NCBI RefSeq assembly: GCF_900116445.1
Contig: NZ_FPBH01000014.1
Location: 62,001 to 126,000 of the forward strand
Reading direction: 5' to 3'
Length of the DNA: 64,000 bases
Origin: Paraburkholderia aspalathi
Lineage (GTDB): Bacteria; Pseudomonadota; Gammaproteobacteria; Burkholderiales; Burkholderiaceae
Made by a program: the position numbers and the translations under genes. Within the stretch, counting starts at the first letter, position 1, and each line of letters starts with the position of its first letter. The notes under the pieces were generated by a model. The model made no database searches. It saw only the letters and a program-made list of their open reading frames with translations, and was not told the DNA's origin. Positions 26,396 to 34,835 of the stretch are shown piece by piece.

Positions 26396-28198
26396 TCAGG
26401 AAAGGTGATGCACTTCCTGCAGGCCATAAACCGGCGTCGCAATTCCCTCCATGCGTGCCTTCAATTGCAGAGATAAATACTGCGAGTAGTGGCGCGACTG
26501 ATGCAGGTTACCGCCATGGAACCACAAGGCCGGTTGCTGCGTGGGCTTCCACATGTTGCGTTGCTCGCCTTCCCACGGACCCGGATCTTTCGTCGTATTC
26601 GAACCCAGCCCCCACACCTTGCCCACTTTATCCGCCACTTCACGCGAGATAAGATCGGCGGCCCAGCCGTTCATCGATCCGTAACCGGTTGCATAGACGA
26701 CGAGGTCCGCCTCCAACTCGGTGCCATCGCTGAGCAGGACAGAGTGCTCTTTCAGTTCGGCCACATCGACACCGCTCTTCAGCTTGATCTTGCCATCCGC
26801 TACGAGGTCGGCGGCGCCCACATCAATGTAGTAACCCGACCCGCGCCGGAGATACTTCATGAAGAGCCCCGAGTCGTCATCCCCGAAGTCGAGCATGAAA
26901 CCGCGCTTTTCCAGACGCTGGTAGAACTCCGCGTCGCGCTCTCTGATCGCATCGCATACGGGCTTTTGAAACGTGTGCAGGATTTTGTACGGAATCGATG
27001 CAAACGTCAGATCAGCCTTCGACGTCGTCATTCCAGAGGCTACCGCGCGCTCGGAATAGAGATCTCCAAGAGCAAGTTCCATCAGAGAATCTGACTTCAC
27101 GATATGCGTGGAAGACCGTTGAACCATCGTGACGTCGACGCCCGCTTCCCACAACGCCGCGCAAATATCATGCGCCGAATTGTTCGCACCGATCACGACC
27201 ACTTTCTTGCCCTTGTACGCATCGGGTCCCGGATGTTTCGACGAATGATGCTGCTCGCCCTTGAACACATCCATGCCTTTGAATGATGGGATATTCGGCT
27301 TACCCGACATGCCCGTGGCAAGCACAAGCTGCTTTGGCCGCAGCGTCAGCGTTTCGCCGTCGTGCTCGACCTCGACCACCCATTCCGCCTTCGCTTCGTC
27401 ATAGCGCGCGGACTTGCAAGTAGTCGATCCCCAATAGTTCAACTCCATGACCTTGGTGTACATCTCGAGCCAGTCGCCGATCTTGTCCTTGGGCGTGAAA
27501 ACCGGCCAGTTATCCGGGAACGGCAAGTAAGGCATATGGTCGTACCACACCGGATCATGCAGACAAAGTGACTTGTAGCGGTTGCGCCACTGGTCGCCAG
27601 GACGCGGATTCTTATCGATGATGATCGTCGGCACACCCAGTTGCCGCAAACGCGCGCCCAGTCCAATCCCACCCTGCCCTCCACCTACAATCAAGCAGTA
27701 GGGTTGCTCCGCGCGGCCCAGCGCCTGCGCTTCGGCTTCCCGACGTTCCTTCCAGCTCGTTCGGTCCATACGTGCGCCATGTTCCGCGCCCATCGGGCGA
27801 CGGTTGCCTTTGGGTTCCTCATGGCCTTTCAGCTCACCCATGGTGGTCAGCAAAGTCCAGATCAGGCCATCCTTCACGCGGATAAAACCGCTGCCACGGG
27901 CAACCTCGGTTTCGAAGGTGATCCACGCCTGCGCCAAACCGTCGGCTTCGGTCGGTACTTCATTTTCGGCGATCCGCAGTCTGGTCGGCTTGATGGCGCC
28001 GAGTTGTGCGTCGAGCATGGCGCCGATCTGGTCCCGGCCCTCCATGGTTTTGATATTCCAGGTGAACGCAACCAGATCGCGCCAATAACACTCAGGCTGA
28101 AACAACGCGACGGCCGCCGCGGTATCACCGCGTTTAAGCGCCGATTCCAAAGATTCCAGAACATTTCCAATAATCTTGCTTGCATTATTTTCAGGCAT
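26396..28198 (-). CDS. flavin-containing monooxygenase with N-terminal NTF2-like domain
   Basis: The protein has 600 residues; ATG at 28198 with GAGGAG. Residues about 10-130 look like a SnoaL/NTF2-like cone (ESALKRGDTAAAVALFQPECYWRDLVAFTW, AWITFETEVARGSGFIRVKDGLI). A flavoprotein core follows: the FAD motif with GGGQGG at 172-177, DKNPRPGDQWRNRYKSLCLHDP, and a second dinucleotide motif with IGANNSAHD for NADPH. This is the FMO/Baeyer-Villiger-like class that oxygenates carbonyl, N or S compounds. It is controlled, most likely, by the GAF-Fis regulator encoded 81 bp upstream on the same strand. The fused NTF2 domain suggests direct hand-over of product or substrate (inference). Confidence 0.9.
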   Translation of the reverse strand: MPENNASKIIGNVLESLESALKRGDTAAAVALFQPECYWRDLVAFTWNIKTMEGRDQIGAMLDAQLGAIKPTRLRIAENEVPTEADGLAQAWITFETEVARGSGFIRVKDGLIWTLLTTMGELKGHEEPKGNRRPMGAEHGARMDRTSWKERREAEAQALGRAEQPYCLIVGGGQGGIGLGARLRQLGVPTIIIDKNPRPGDQWRNRYKSLCLHDPVWYDHMPYLPFPDNWPVFTPKDKIGDWLEMYTKVMELNYWGSTTCKSARYDEAKAEWVVEVEHDGETLTLRPKQLVLATGMSGKPNIPSFKGMDVFKGEQHHSSKHPGPDAYKGKKVVVIGANNSAHDICAALWEAGVDVTMVQRSSTHIVKSDSLMELALGDLYSERAVASGMTTSKADLTFASIPYKILHTFQKPVCDAIRERDAEFYQRLEKRGFMLDFGDDDSGLFMKYLRRGSGYYIDVGAADLVADGKIKLKSGVDVAELKEHSVLLSDGTELEADLVVYATGYGSMNGWAADLISREVADKVGKVWGLGSNTTKDPGPWEGEQRNMWKPTQQPALWFHGGNLHQSRHYSQYLSLQLKARMEGIATPVYGLQEVHHLS

Positions 28199-28279
28199 GG
28201 TTGCTCCTCCATTCGATACGGATTGGTAAAACGTCGAAGTAACACGCGGGTTCTTTGCCCGCTGGATAAGCGTGGACCG

Positions 28280-29422
28280 CTAGCGCCGGTGAGGCGGGAC
28301 TATGCCGAACTTCGCGATCCGTCTGTAAAGCGTCGCGCGAGATATGCCCAAGGTTCTGGCCGTCTCGTCCGGATGCCATTTCGCATCCGTCAGAGCGGCG
28401 ACGATGCGGTCACGCTCCAAGGCGTCGATATCGGTGAGTGTGGGTTGCGCCTGAGGCGCGGGATTCCGGGGCTTCGCGGCAGCTTGCCGTTGCGCACGAA
28501 TGACGGGCGGACGAACGCGGGCATAAAGCGGAGAGCCGTTGCCCGCGAGTTTGATCGAAACCATGTCGCGGCCTGGCCTGACATCCAGAAGACGCTCGGC
28601 GCGGACATCGAATAGCTCGGAGACCGGTCGCGGCAGCCGATCGAGGCCAGGCACGCACTCTTTTGCCCGGCGATTTGCCGCGACTGCGTTGCCGTGCGCA
28701 TCGAACGCGATCAGAATCTCCGGCTGGGCCTCCACGTAGTGACGATTGCGGTGCGCCAGCAAAACCCAGTAATGCGTGGTCGCGTTGAGAAAGAAGCTGT
28801 CCTCGATCAACATCGCACTATGACGCACGATGTGGTTGACCAGACGCTGGCTTTCGCGCTCGTCAGGCGAGCGAATCGCCGATGCGTCCAGCACGCCGAT
28901 CAGTTCGCCTTCCAGCCCGAAGATGGGCGAGGCGCTGCAGGTCAACGTGGTGAAGGCGGCGCGAAAATGATCGGTCTTATGAACCGTGATCGGTTGCGAA
29001 TCGAGCAGCACGGTCGCGACGCCGCAGGTTCCCTCTTCCTCCTCGGACCAGCAGGAGCCTAAATACAATCCCGCTCGTTTGAAGTCGTGGCGCCGATCCC
29101 GGTCAACGCGATAATCGATCGTCACGCCCTGCGCATCGGTGAGCATCACGCAGTAATCCGCTTCGCGAACCGTCTCATGCAGACGCGAAAGACATTCTCC
29201 CGACGCCCGCAAAACCGATTCTTCCCGGTGCTGTACGTCACGCAGTTCCGGCGCGCTCAGAATCCGCGGCCCCTTTGTCAGACCAGGATCGAGATGATAT
29301 TGCTCGAGCGAGCGCCAATACGATGAAGTCAGCCGCGTAGCATCACCGCCGCGATCAGGCGTTCGGCCTTCGATCAACCTGCGGATCCGATCGATGTGTC
29401 TCACTTGCGGAACATAGGGCAT
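28280..29422 (-). CDS. GAF-domain transcriptional regulator with C-terminal Fis HTH, no AAA+ domain
   Basis: The protein has 380 residues; ATG at 29422, GGAGA upstream. The N-terminal part resembles AcoR-type activators: LTSSYWRSLEQYHLDP, a GAF domain with ADYCVMLTDAQGVTIDYR, GTCGVATVLLDSQPITVHKTDHF and LIGVLDAS. A PAS-like stretch (ILIAFDAHGNAVAANRRAKE) follows. The protein then jumps to a Fis-type HTH at about 340-376 (ALERDRIVAALTDAKWHPDETARTLGISRATLYRRIAKFGI). The sigma-54-contacting ATPase domain with GAFTGA is missing, so it cannot work like a true enhancer-binding protein. It probably senses a small molecule and controls the monooxygenase gene downstream. Confidence 0.88.
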   Translation of the reverse strand: MPYVPQVRHIDRIRRLIEGRTPDRGGDATRLTSSYWRSLEQYHLDPGLTKGPRILSAPELRDVQHREESVLRASGECLSRLHETVREADYCVMLTDAQGVTIDYRVDRDRRHDFKRAGLYLGSCWSEEEEGTCGVATVLLDSQPITVHKTDHFRAAFTTLTCSASPIFGLEGELIGVLDASAIRSPDERESQRLVNHIVRHSAMLIEDSFFLNATTHYWVLLAHRNRHYVEAQPEILIAFDAHGNAVAANRRAKECVPGLDRLPRPVSELFDVRAERLLDVRPGRDMVSIKLAGNGSPLYARVRPPVIRAQRQAAAKPRNPAPQAQPTLTDIDALERDRIVAALTDAKWHPDETARTLGISRATLYRRIAKFGIVPPHRR

Positions 29423-29530
29423 GAATGTCTCCGGTCGGCTCGGCGCGCATCGTCATTTAGTGGCACGCTTAGGATGACTTTTAGCATGCGGGTTCCAGAA
29501 CAGCACATTGCAGTGCACCATCATTCCGGA

Positions 29531-29555
29531 TGAGACTTTTGTCTCAGTCTTTTTT
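29531..29555 (+). promoter_or_regulatory. palindrome with T-run upstream of the GAF-Fis regulator gene
   Basis: TGAGAC (29531-29536), TTTT, GTCTCA (29541-29546), then GTC and six T. It can be read as a plus-strand terminator, but no plus-strand gene ends upstream. It lies 109 bp ahead of the minus-strand regulator start, so an operator is as likely. Confidence 0.35.
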
Positions 29556-29656
29556 ATTGTTGTGGGGCCTGAGCGCAACTCGATTTCCTGAGCGAGGAAA
29601 ACGCGGATGCGTTACGCCCACTGCTAGAATACTTGCCTTTTTCCTTGGAGACGCAC

Positions 29657-29971
29657 ATGTCCTGGTTCATCTATGAAGTGCCCGAGTACAACGAAGACGG
29701 GGCGCGCATCGAACCGTTCAGCGACCTGCGTAGCCGCGTGCTGAAAGTAAGTGGTCAGGCAATGGTCGACGAACTGGAAAGCGTCCGCGAGAACGCCGCG
29801 ACGACGGCGAACACGCCCGCCCACCCGCTGCGCACGGCGGAAAATCCTCAGGTATTCCCGATCCCGTATGCCGACTCCATGATTCTGGTCGGATTCATCT
29901 TCGAGCTGAAACGGGAGTCGCGGCATCTGGTGGTGTCGCCCGTGGAGATGCCCTGGCTGAAAGACGCGTAA
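29657..29971 (+). CDS. conserved hypothetical protein of 104 residues
   Basis: ATG at 29657 with TTGGAGA upstream; the frame opens 24 bp earlier but without a ribosome-binding site. Soluble, acidic, no signal peptide: MSWFIYEVPEYNEDG, a helix VLKVSGQAMVDELESVRENA, then FPIPYADSMILVGFIFELKRES. No domain recognised. It stands alone between the regulator at 28280 (divergent) and the metallo-hydrolase at 30014 (convergent), so context gives no hint of its task. Confidence 0.72.
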   Translation: MSWFIYEVPEYNEDGARIEPFSDLRSRVLKVSGQAMVDELESVRENAATTANTPAHPLRTAENPQVFPIPYADSMILVGFIFELKRESRHLVVSPVEMPWLKDA

Positions 29972-30013
29972 GACGGGTTATTGGGGTTAGAAACGGGTTA
30001 AAAACAGACGCGG

Positions 30014-30787
30014 TCAGGTGCGTTTAGCCAGATACGCGTCGACCAGCTCGAGCAGTCGTTCCCGCCCGAAGCTCCCGTCGTGCCCGGCGTGAACCACTTG
30101 CACGGGCAATTCGCGCAGCCGCTTCATGGTGCGCACATAGGTCGGAATATCCGCGCCTCCAATCTCATCCAGCAGCGGGCCGTCGTAAATCGCATCGCCC
30201 GAAAACAGCGTGCCGGATGCCGCTTCCCATAGGCCAATGCTGCCCGGTGAGTGGCCGGGCAGATGCAGCACCTCAAAATGCCGGTTGCCGAGATCGACGA
30301 TGTTCCCTTCCTTGACGATCTCCGTGACCGTTGCGGCCCGCACGTGATAGTCGGACATCGAGTAATCGGCGCTAGGTAGCGCCGTGATCAGATCGCCGTC
30401 GAACGGATAGCCGACTTCACGATACCGGCGAATGGCCGCCTCGCCCAATACCGATGCCAGCAGGGTGCCTCGCTCACGTGGCGCACGCAGGTTATCCGCC
30501 TCCAGTTCGTGGACCAGCGTGTGTTCGAACTCATGATGTCCGCCGATATGGTCCGAGTGCGTATGCGTCGCAACGGCGGTGACGTTCTTCTGCAGCAGGT
30601 GCTTCGCGGCATCCTGAAGACTGGCGATGCCCATCCCTGTGTCGATCATCAGATCCCGGTCACGGCCACGCACATGCCAGATATTGCAACGCATCAGCGG
30701 GACAACATGAGGCTCCCAAAGCAGCGTGATGTCGTCGCTGATGCGTTTGAGTTCGAACCATCGGTCGGCAATTGGTAAGGTAGTCAT
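30014..30787 (-). CDS. MBL-fold metallo-hydrolase
   Basis: The protein has 257 residues and no signal peptide. The metallo-beta-lactamase fold ligands are complete: H75-T-H77-S-D79-H80 for the two metal sites, His in HLPGHSPGS, Asp in FSGDAIYDG, and the last His in VVHAGHD. LMIDTGMGIAS is the first conserved Asp strand. This pattern suits glyoxalase II-like, lactonase-like or quorum-quenching enzymes. I cannot assign a substrate. It is divergent from the FAD oxidase at 30950 with 162 bp between them, and may share its promoter region. Confidence 0.9.
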   Translation of the reverse strand: MTTLPIADRWFELKRISDDITLLWEPHVVPLMRCNIWHVRGRDRDLMIDTGMGIASLQDAAKHLLQKNVTAVATHTHSDHIGGHHEFEHTLVHELEADNLRAPRERGTLLASVLGEAAIRRYREVGYPFDGDLITALPSADYSMSDYHVRAATVTEIVKEGNIVDLGNRHFEVLHLPGHSPGSIGLWEAASGTLFSGDAIYDGPLLDEIGGADIPTYVRTMKRLRELPVQVVHAGHDGSFGRERLLELVDAYLAKRT

Positions 30788-30949
30788 GCGCGCGCTCCAC
30801 GAGTGAGAGTCGTTACTCTGACATACTCTGCGTCAATGGGCGACATGAGCGCCTCCGTCCCACGTCGCTTACCCTTTCTTTTCAATGCGTCCGGCCATGT
30901 CGAATTTGCAGTACTGGCGCGCCTGGCGTATCCGGCAACAAGTGAATTC

Positions 30950-32191
30950 ATGACCACAATGAAATTCGATACCGTCGTGCTCGGCGCGGGCATTATCGGC
31001 GTGAGCGTTGCCGTGCATCTCCAGAAACGCGGCCGCAGCGTCGCCCTGGTGGACCGCAAGCAACCCGGCAACGAAACGTCGTTCGGTAACGCCGGGTTGA
31101 TCCAGCGCGAAGGCGTGTATCCCCATGCCTTTCCACGCGACTTCGGCACCTTGCTTCGGTACGCGCGCAACCAGTCGCCGGACGTTCGCTACCATGCCGA
31201 CGCCATACTCAAGGCCGCACCGTTTCTTTGGCAATACTGGCGCAATTCTCATCCAGCCAAACACGCGGCCATCGCGAAGTCGTACGCGACGCTGATCGAG
31301 CATTGCCTGGACGAGCATCGCGCGCTGGCCGCCGCGGCCGGTGCGAACGCGTTATTTCGCCCCACCGGGTGGATCAAGGTGTTTCGCACCGAAAAAGCAC
31401 GGGACGCGGAAACCCGGCTCGCCGAACGGTGGCTTCAGGAATATGGTGTCGAGTCCGAATCGCTGGATGCGGGCCGCCTGCAACAGAAGGAGCCTGATCT
31501 CGACAAAGCGCTGCTAGGCGGCTTGCGCTATCTGGCATCCAATTCCGTGAGCGACCCTAACGCGCTCGTCACCGCCTACGCGAAATATTTCGAAGCGCTC
31601 GGCGGACGGTTTTTCATCGGCGATGCGGACTCGTTTCGTGAGGGTTGGGCGGTCGATACGCAAGCGGGAACGATCACGGCTTCATCAGCGGTCGTCGCAT
31701 TAGGGCCGTGGTCGGATCGCGTAACTTCGCGACTCGGTTATCGCTTGCCGCTCGCCGTGAAACGCGGCTACCACATGCACTACGCGCCCGAGACAGGGGC
31801 TCGCCTGAATCATCCGATTCTGGACGTCGAGAAGGGCTACGTGCTGGCTCCCATGGCAAAAGGCATCCGCTTGACCACGGGAGCGGAAATCGCCCACTGC
31901 GATGCGCCCAAAACACCCACGCAGCTCGCCGCGGTCGAGCCGATTGCGCGCACGCTGTTTCCATTGGGCAAGCGTCTCGACGCTGAGCCCTGGATGGGAC
32001 GGCGCCCCTGTACGCCCGACATGATGCCGATCATCGGCCCCGCGCCACATCACAAAGACTTGTGGTTCGCGTTTGGCCACGCGCACCACGGGCTGACACT
32101 CGGCCCGGTGACGGGCCGGCTGATCGCCGAGATGATGACCCACGAGGAAACGCTCGTGGACCCCCAGCCGTTCCGGGTGGAGCGGTTCTAG
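30950..32191 (+). CDS. FAD-dependent oxidoreductase, D-amino-acid dehydrogenase (DadA)-like
   Basis: The protein has 413 residues from the ATG at 30950; a second in-frame ATG lies at 30959. The frame is open further upstream, but only here does the protein begin directly with the FAD motif VVLGAGIIGVSVAVHLQKRG. Other DadA/DAO-type marks: NETSFGNAGLIQ, PTGWIKVF, LPLAVKRGYHMHY, WMGRRPCTPDMMPIIGPAP and FGHAHHGLTLGPVTG near the C-terminus. Such enzymes oxidise D-amino acids or N-methylated amino acids and feed electrons to the membrane. No alanine racemase gene is adjacent, so the substrate is open. Confidence 0.9.
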   Translation: MTTMKFDTVVLGAGIIGVSVAVHLQKRGRSVALVDRKQPGNETSFGNAGLIQREGVYPHAFPRDFGTLLRYARNQSPDVRYHADAILKAAPFLWQYWRNSHPAKHAAIAKSYATLIEHCLDEHRALAAAAGANALFRPTGWIKVFRTEKARDAETRLAERWLQEYGVESESLDAGRLQQKEPDLDKALLGGLRYLASNSVSDPNALVTAYAKYFEALGGRFFIGDADSFREGWAVDTQAGTITASSAVVALGPWSDRVTSRLGYRLPLAVKRGYHMHYAPETGARLNHPILDVEKGYVLAPMAKGIRLTTGAEIAHCDAPKTPTQLAAVEPIARTLFPLGKRLDAEPWMGRRPCTPDMMPIIGPAPHHKDLWFAFGHAHHGLTLGPVTGRLIAEMMTHEETLVDPQPFRVERF

Positions 32192-32315
32192 CGCCTGACC
32201 GCGCAGCGAGCGGCCGATATCACCGTCTTCGGACCGAACACGCCCGCCACCGGCGTAGCAACGCCTTTTTTTCCTGCGCCCACAATATTCCTGATCCTGA
32301 ACCGTCTACAGACGT

Positions 32316-32891
32316 ATGGAACCGCCGCGCACCCCGAAATCGATGATCGAACGAGACACGGACATCACTGCAACTGTGTTGCGTGAGCGTACGAAGCTCG
32401 GGAATTTCATCCGGCGTCGCGTGCACGATCAGGGCGACGCTGAAGACATCTTGCAGGATGTCTTCCACGAGTTCGTGCAAGCCTACCGTCTCCCTGCGCC
32501 GATCGAACAGGTTAGCGCGTGGCTGTTCCGCGTGGCGCGAAACCGCATCATCGACCGCTTTCGCAAGCGCCGCGAGCAGCCGCTGGCCGAAATAGCCGAC
32601 GACTCCGATGACGTCGAGTATCGACTGGATCTCGCCCTCCCGGCAACGGACGCAGGCCCTGAAGCCCTCTATGCAAGGTCGGTGCTGCTGGAAGCCCTGC
32701 AGGAGGCGCTCAACGAATTGCCGGCGGATCAGCGCGACGTGTTTGTCGCTCATGAGCTGGAAGGGCGCAGCTTCAAGGAGCTCGCAGCCGAGAGCGGTGT
32801 CGGCGTGAACACGTTATTGGCACGCAAGCGTTACGCGGTTCTGCATCTGCGCGTTCGCTTGCAAGCCGTGTATGACGAACTGGATATCTAA
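32316..32891 (+). CDS. ECF-type RNA polymerase sigma factor
   Basis: The protein has 191 residues (182 if the second ATG at 32343 is used; neither has a clear Shine-Dalgarno). Region 2: KLGNFIRRRVHDQGDAEDILQDVFHEFVQ, then VSAWLFRVARNRIIDRFRKRR. Region 4: LNELPADQRDVFVAHELEGRSFKELAAESGVGVNTLLARKRYAV. Length and missing regions 1 and 3 make it a group 4 sigma factor. The next gene, 12 bp on, encodes a small membrane protein, the position where an anti-sigma factor is usually found. No predicted target promoter was found. Confidence 0.93.
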   Translation: MEPPRTPKSMIERDTDITATVLRERTKLGNFIRRRVHDQGDAEDILQDVFHEFVQAYRLPAPIEQVSAWLFRVARNRIIDRFRKRREQPLAEIADDSDDVEYRLDLALPATDAGPEALYARSVLLEALQEALNELPADQRDVFVAHELEGRSFKELAAESGVGVNTLLARKRYAVLHLRVRLQAVYDELDI

Positions 32892-32903
32892 AGGAGCAGA
32901 TAG

Positions 32904-33218
32904 ATGAGATTCAAACTGAGATGCTTCGGCATGGCACTGCTGGTTCTGGTGGGCATTGTCGTGCTGGGATGGATGGTGATGACGCTATGGAATTGGGTTA
33001 TCCCGGCGCTATTCATCGGTGGCCGCGCGATCGATTTTCCGCACGCATTGGGCCTGTTGATTCTGAGCCGGATTCTGTTTGGCGGATTCCGAGGGCGCGG
33101 CGGTTGCCACGGACGCCGGCATTGGCGCCGGTGGGAACGGATGACGCCCGAGGAGCGCGAAAATTTCCAGAAGAACATGTCGTCCGGTGACGGCAAGCGT
33201 CCGGAGGATCTCGCATGA
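32904..33218 (+). CDS. small membrane protein, possible anti-sigma partner
   Basis: The protein has 104 residues; AAGGAG before the ATG. Two hydrophobic helices (about 9-40: ALLVLVGIVVLGWMVMTLWNWVIPALFIGG; about 45-62: FPHALGLLILSRILFGG) are followed by a very basic tail, FRGRGGCHGRRHWRRWERMTPEERENF, that must lie in the cytoplasm. The tail ends in the MTPEER-type helix also seen in metal/envelope stress proteins. It overlaps the ferredoxin gene by ATGA. A membrane anchor holding the sigma factor is plausible from position but unproven; no zinc-finger anti-sigma motif is present. Confidence 0.8.
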   Translation: MRFKLRCFGMALLVLVGIVVLGWMVMTLWNWVIPALFIGGRAIDFPHALGLLILSRILFGGFRGRGGCHGRRHWRRWERMTPEERENFQKNMSSGDGKRPEDLA

Positions 33219-33517
33219 GCACCGCTTCGACATCCGCATGCAAACAGGCCCCGGGCGTGATTGCTCCCGTGGTCAATCTGAAACGGTGCGAAGGCAAAGG
33301 CGATTGTGCGGTAGTCTGTCCCGAGAACGTTTTCGACATCCGCCGGATCGATACGGCCGACTACCAGCAATTGGGCGCGCTGAACAAATTCAAGCTGCGC
33401 GTGCACGGAATGAAAGTCGCATACACGCCGAACGCCGATGCGTGTCGGGCATGCGGCTTGTGCGTGACTGCATGCCCCGAGCGTGCCATTACGTTAGCCA
33501 GGATCGGGGCGCAATAA
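33215..33517 (+). CDS. ferredoxin-like iron-sulfur protein
   Basis: The protein has 100 residues, overlapping the membrane-protein gene by 4 bp. The second cluster motif is complete: Cys77, Cys80, Cys83 and Cys87 followed by Pro. The first motif has Cys25, Cys31 and Cys35-Pro, but Lys28 stands where the second cysteine should be. That is the arrangement of seven-iron ferredoxins with one [3Fe-4S] and one [4Fe-4S] cluster. An insertion of about 40 residues separates the motifs. Its coupling to a sigma factor suggests a redox or oxygen sensing role or electron supply to the regulated system (inference). Confidence 0.9.
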   Translation: MSTASTSACKQAPGVIAPVVNLKRCEGKGDCAVVCPENVFDIRRIDTADYQQLGALNKFKLRVHGMKVAYTPNADACRACGLCVTACPERAITLARIGAQ

Positions 33518-33581
33518 AGTAGCGTATTGCTTCGCATCGATCAGACAGACGCACAACGTTTTCGCCCACGTTGCCCATGGA

Positions 33582-34820
33582 CTAGCGTTGTGTGTCGTAC
33601 AGCCGGTCTGGAACAAAAAACGCGGTAACGCCGCTTAGAAAGAAAACCCCACCGACCACCAGAAATCCGATACCGATAGAGAACTGGGTGGCAATGTAGC
33701 CAATAATAATGGGCGCGGCGCCCGAGCAGAAACGACCGATGTTATAGGAGCCGCCCACGGCTGTCCCACGGATGGCGGTAGCGAAACTCTCGGACATGAA
33801 GGTGCCGATCGTCCCCAGCGGCACACCATACAAAAATCCGAAGGCAAGCATCAGGTACACGATGTTGTCGCGCGTATGCCAGAAAATGATCGCAGGCAAA
33901 AAGAGCGCGGCGCCCACACAGCCAAGCACATAAACACCACGCCGACTCCAGCGGTCACCCAGCCATCCCGCAAAGATCTTGCCAATGAAGGCGACCACGT
34001 ACGTGCCAATCATGTACCCGGCCATTGCACCGAATTTGATGTCCAGTTCCTTTTCCAGGTAAGTCGGCAACCAGTTGTTCAAACCGTAAAAGCCGGACAG
34101 CGCGAATAACGAGGCCAAGGTCCACAGAATGAATAAGGTTCGCGACTGCCGGTTACTGAAAATCTGATAGTAGCGGTTGGTGCGATGCCCACGTTCGCCC
34201 TTGCGGCTGGCTGCGCGGCTTGCCTGCCATGCTGCCGGTTCGGGCACGGCAAATTTTATCGCCAGCGCCAGCAACACAGGAATTGCCGACACGTAGTAGA
34301 GCGTGCGCCAGCCGTAGTGCGGCAAAATCCAATTGCTGAGCGAAATGACAACGATATAGCCCGCGGAAATGCCGGTTTGCAATACGCCCAGAATCAGTGA
34401 ACGCCGCTCCGTGGGTACGTATTCGGCAACCAGTGTGGTGACCAGCACCATGCAACCGATGCCCATCGAACTGATAAACCGCACGACCGCAAATTCCAGA
34501 AAACTGTGAGTGAGACCCAGCAGCCCTGCTCCGAGCGAAAACAGCGCCAATGCCCAGACCACGACCCGCACCCGCCCCAGGCGATCGCTGGCCCAGCCGC
34601 CGAGAATGCCGCCAATGGCCATGCCAACCAGAGTCAAGCTGCCCAACGCTCCCGCTTCGACATTGCTCAAACCGAATTCGTCCTTGATTCGCGTAAGCGT
34701 CAGGCCGTACATCATCACGTCCGCACCATCGGCCAGTAATGCAAGGTAGCCGAGGACGAAGACAAGCACCCAGGTGTTTTGGGACTCAGCGGATCGGGTC
34801 AAGGTTGTTCTTGTATTCAT
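33582..34820 (-). CDS. MFS transporter, aromatic acid:H+ symporter (AAHS) type
   Basis: The protein has 412 residues and twelve membrane segments. The TM1 signature LALLADGADVMMYGLTL with an Asp pair is typical of the AAHS branch (PcaK/BenK-like), as is GGILGGWASDRLGRVRVVV between TM2 and TM3. It is the last gene of the minus-strand operon 38666 to 33582, 15 bp after the GAF gene. Substrates of the branch are benzoate- or hydroxybenzoate-like acids. The second carrier in the same operon may handle a related compound or the opposite direction (inference). Confidence 0.9.
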   Translation of the reverse strand: MNTRTTLTRSAESQNTWVLVFVLGYLALLADGADVMMYGLTLTRIKDEFGLSNVEAGALGSLTLVGMAIGGILGGWASDRLGRVRVVVWALALFSLGAGLLGLTHSFLEFAVVRFISSMGIGCMVLVTTLVAEYVPTERRSLILGVLQTGISAGYIVVISLSNWILPHYGWRTLYYVSAIPVLLALAIKFAVPEPAAWQASRAASRKGERGHRTNRYYQIFSNRQSRTLFILWTLASLFALSGFYGLNNWLPTYLEKELDIKFGAMAGYMIGTYVVAFIGKIFAGWLGDRWSRRGVYVLGCVGAALFLPAIIFWHTRDNIVYLMLAFGFLYGVPLGTIGTFMSESFATAIRGTAVGGSYNIGRFCSGAAPIIIGYIATQFSIGIGFLVVGGVFFLSGVTAFFVPDRLYDTQR

Positions 34821-34835
34821 TTGATCGTAGTGACG

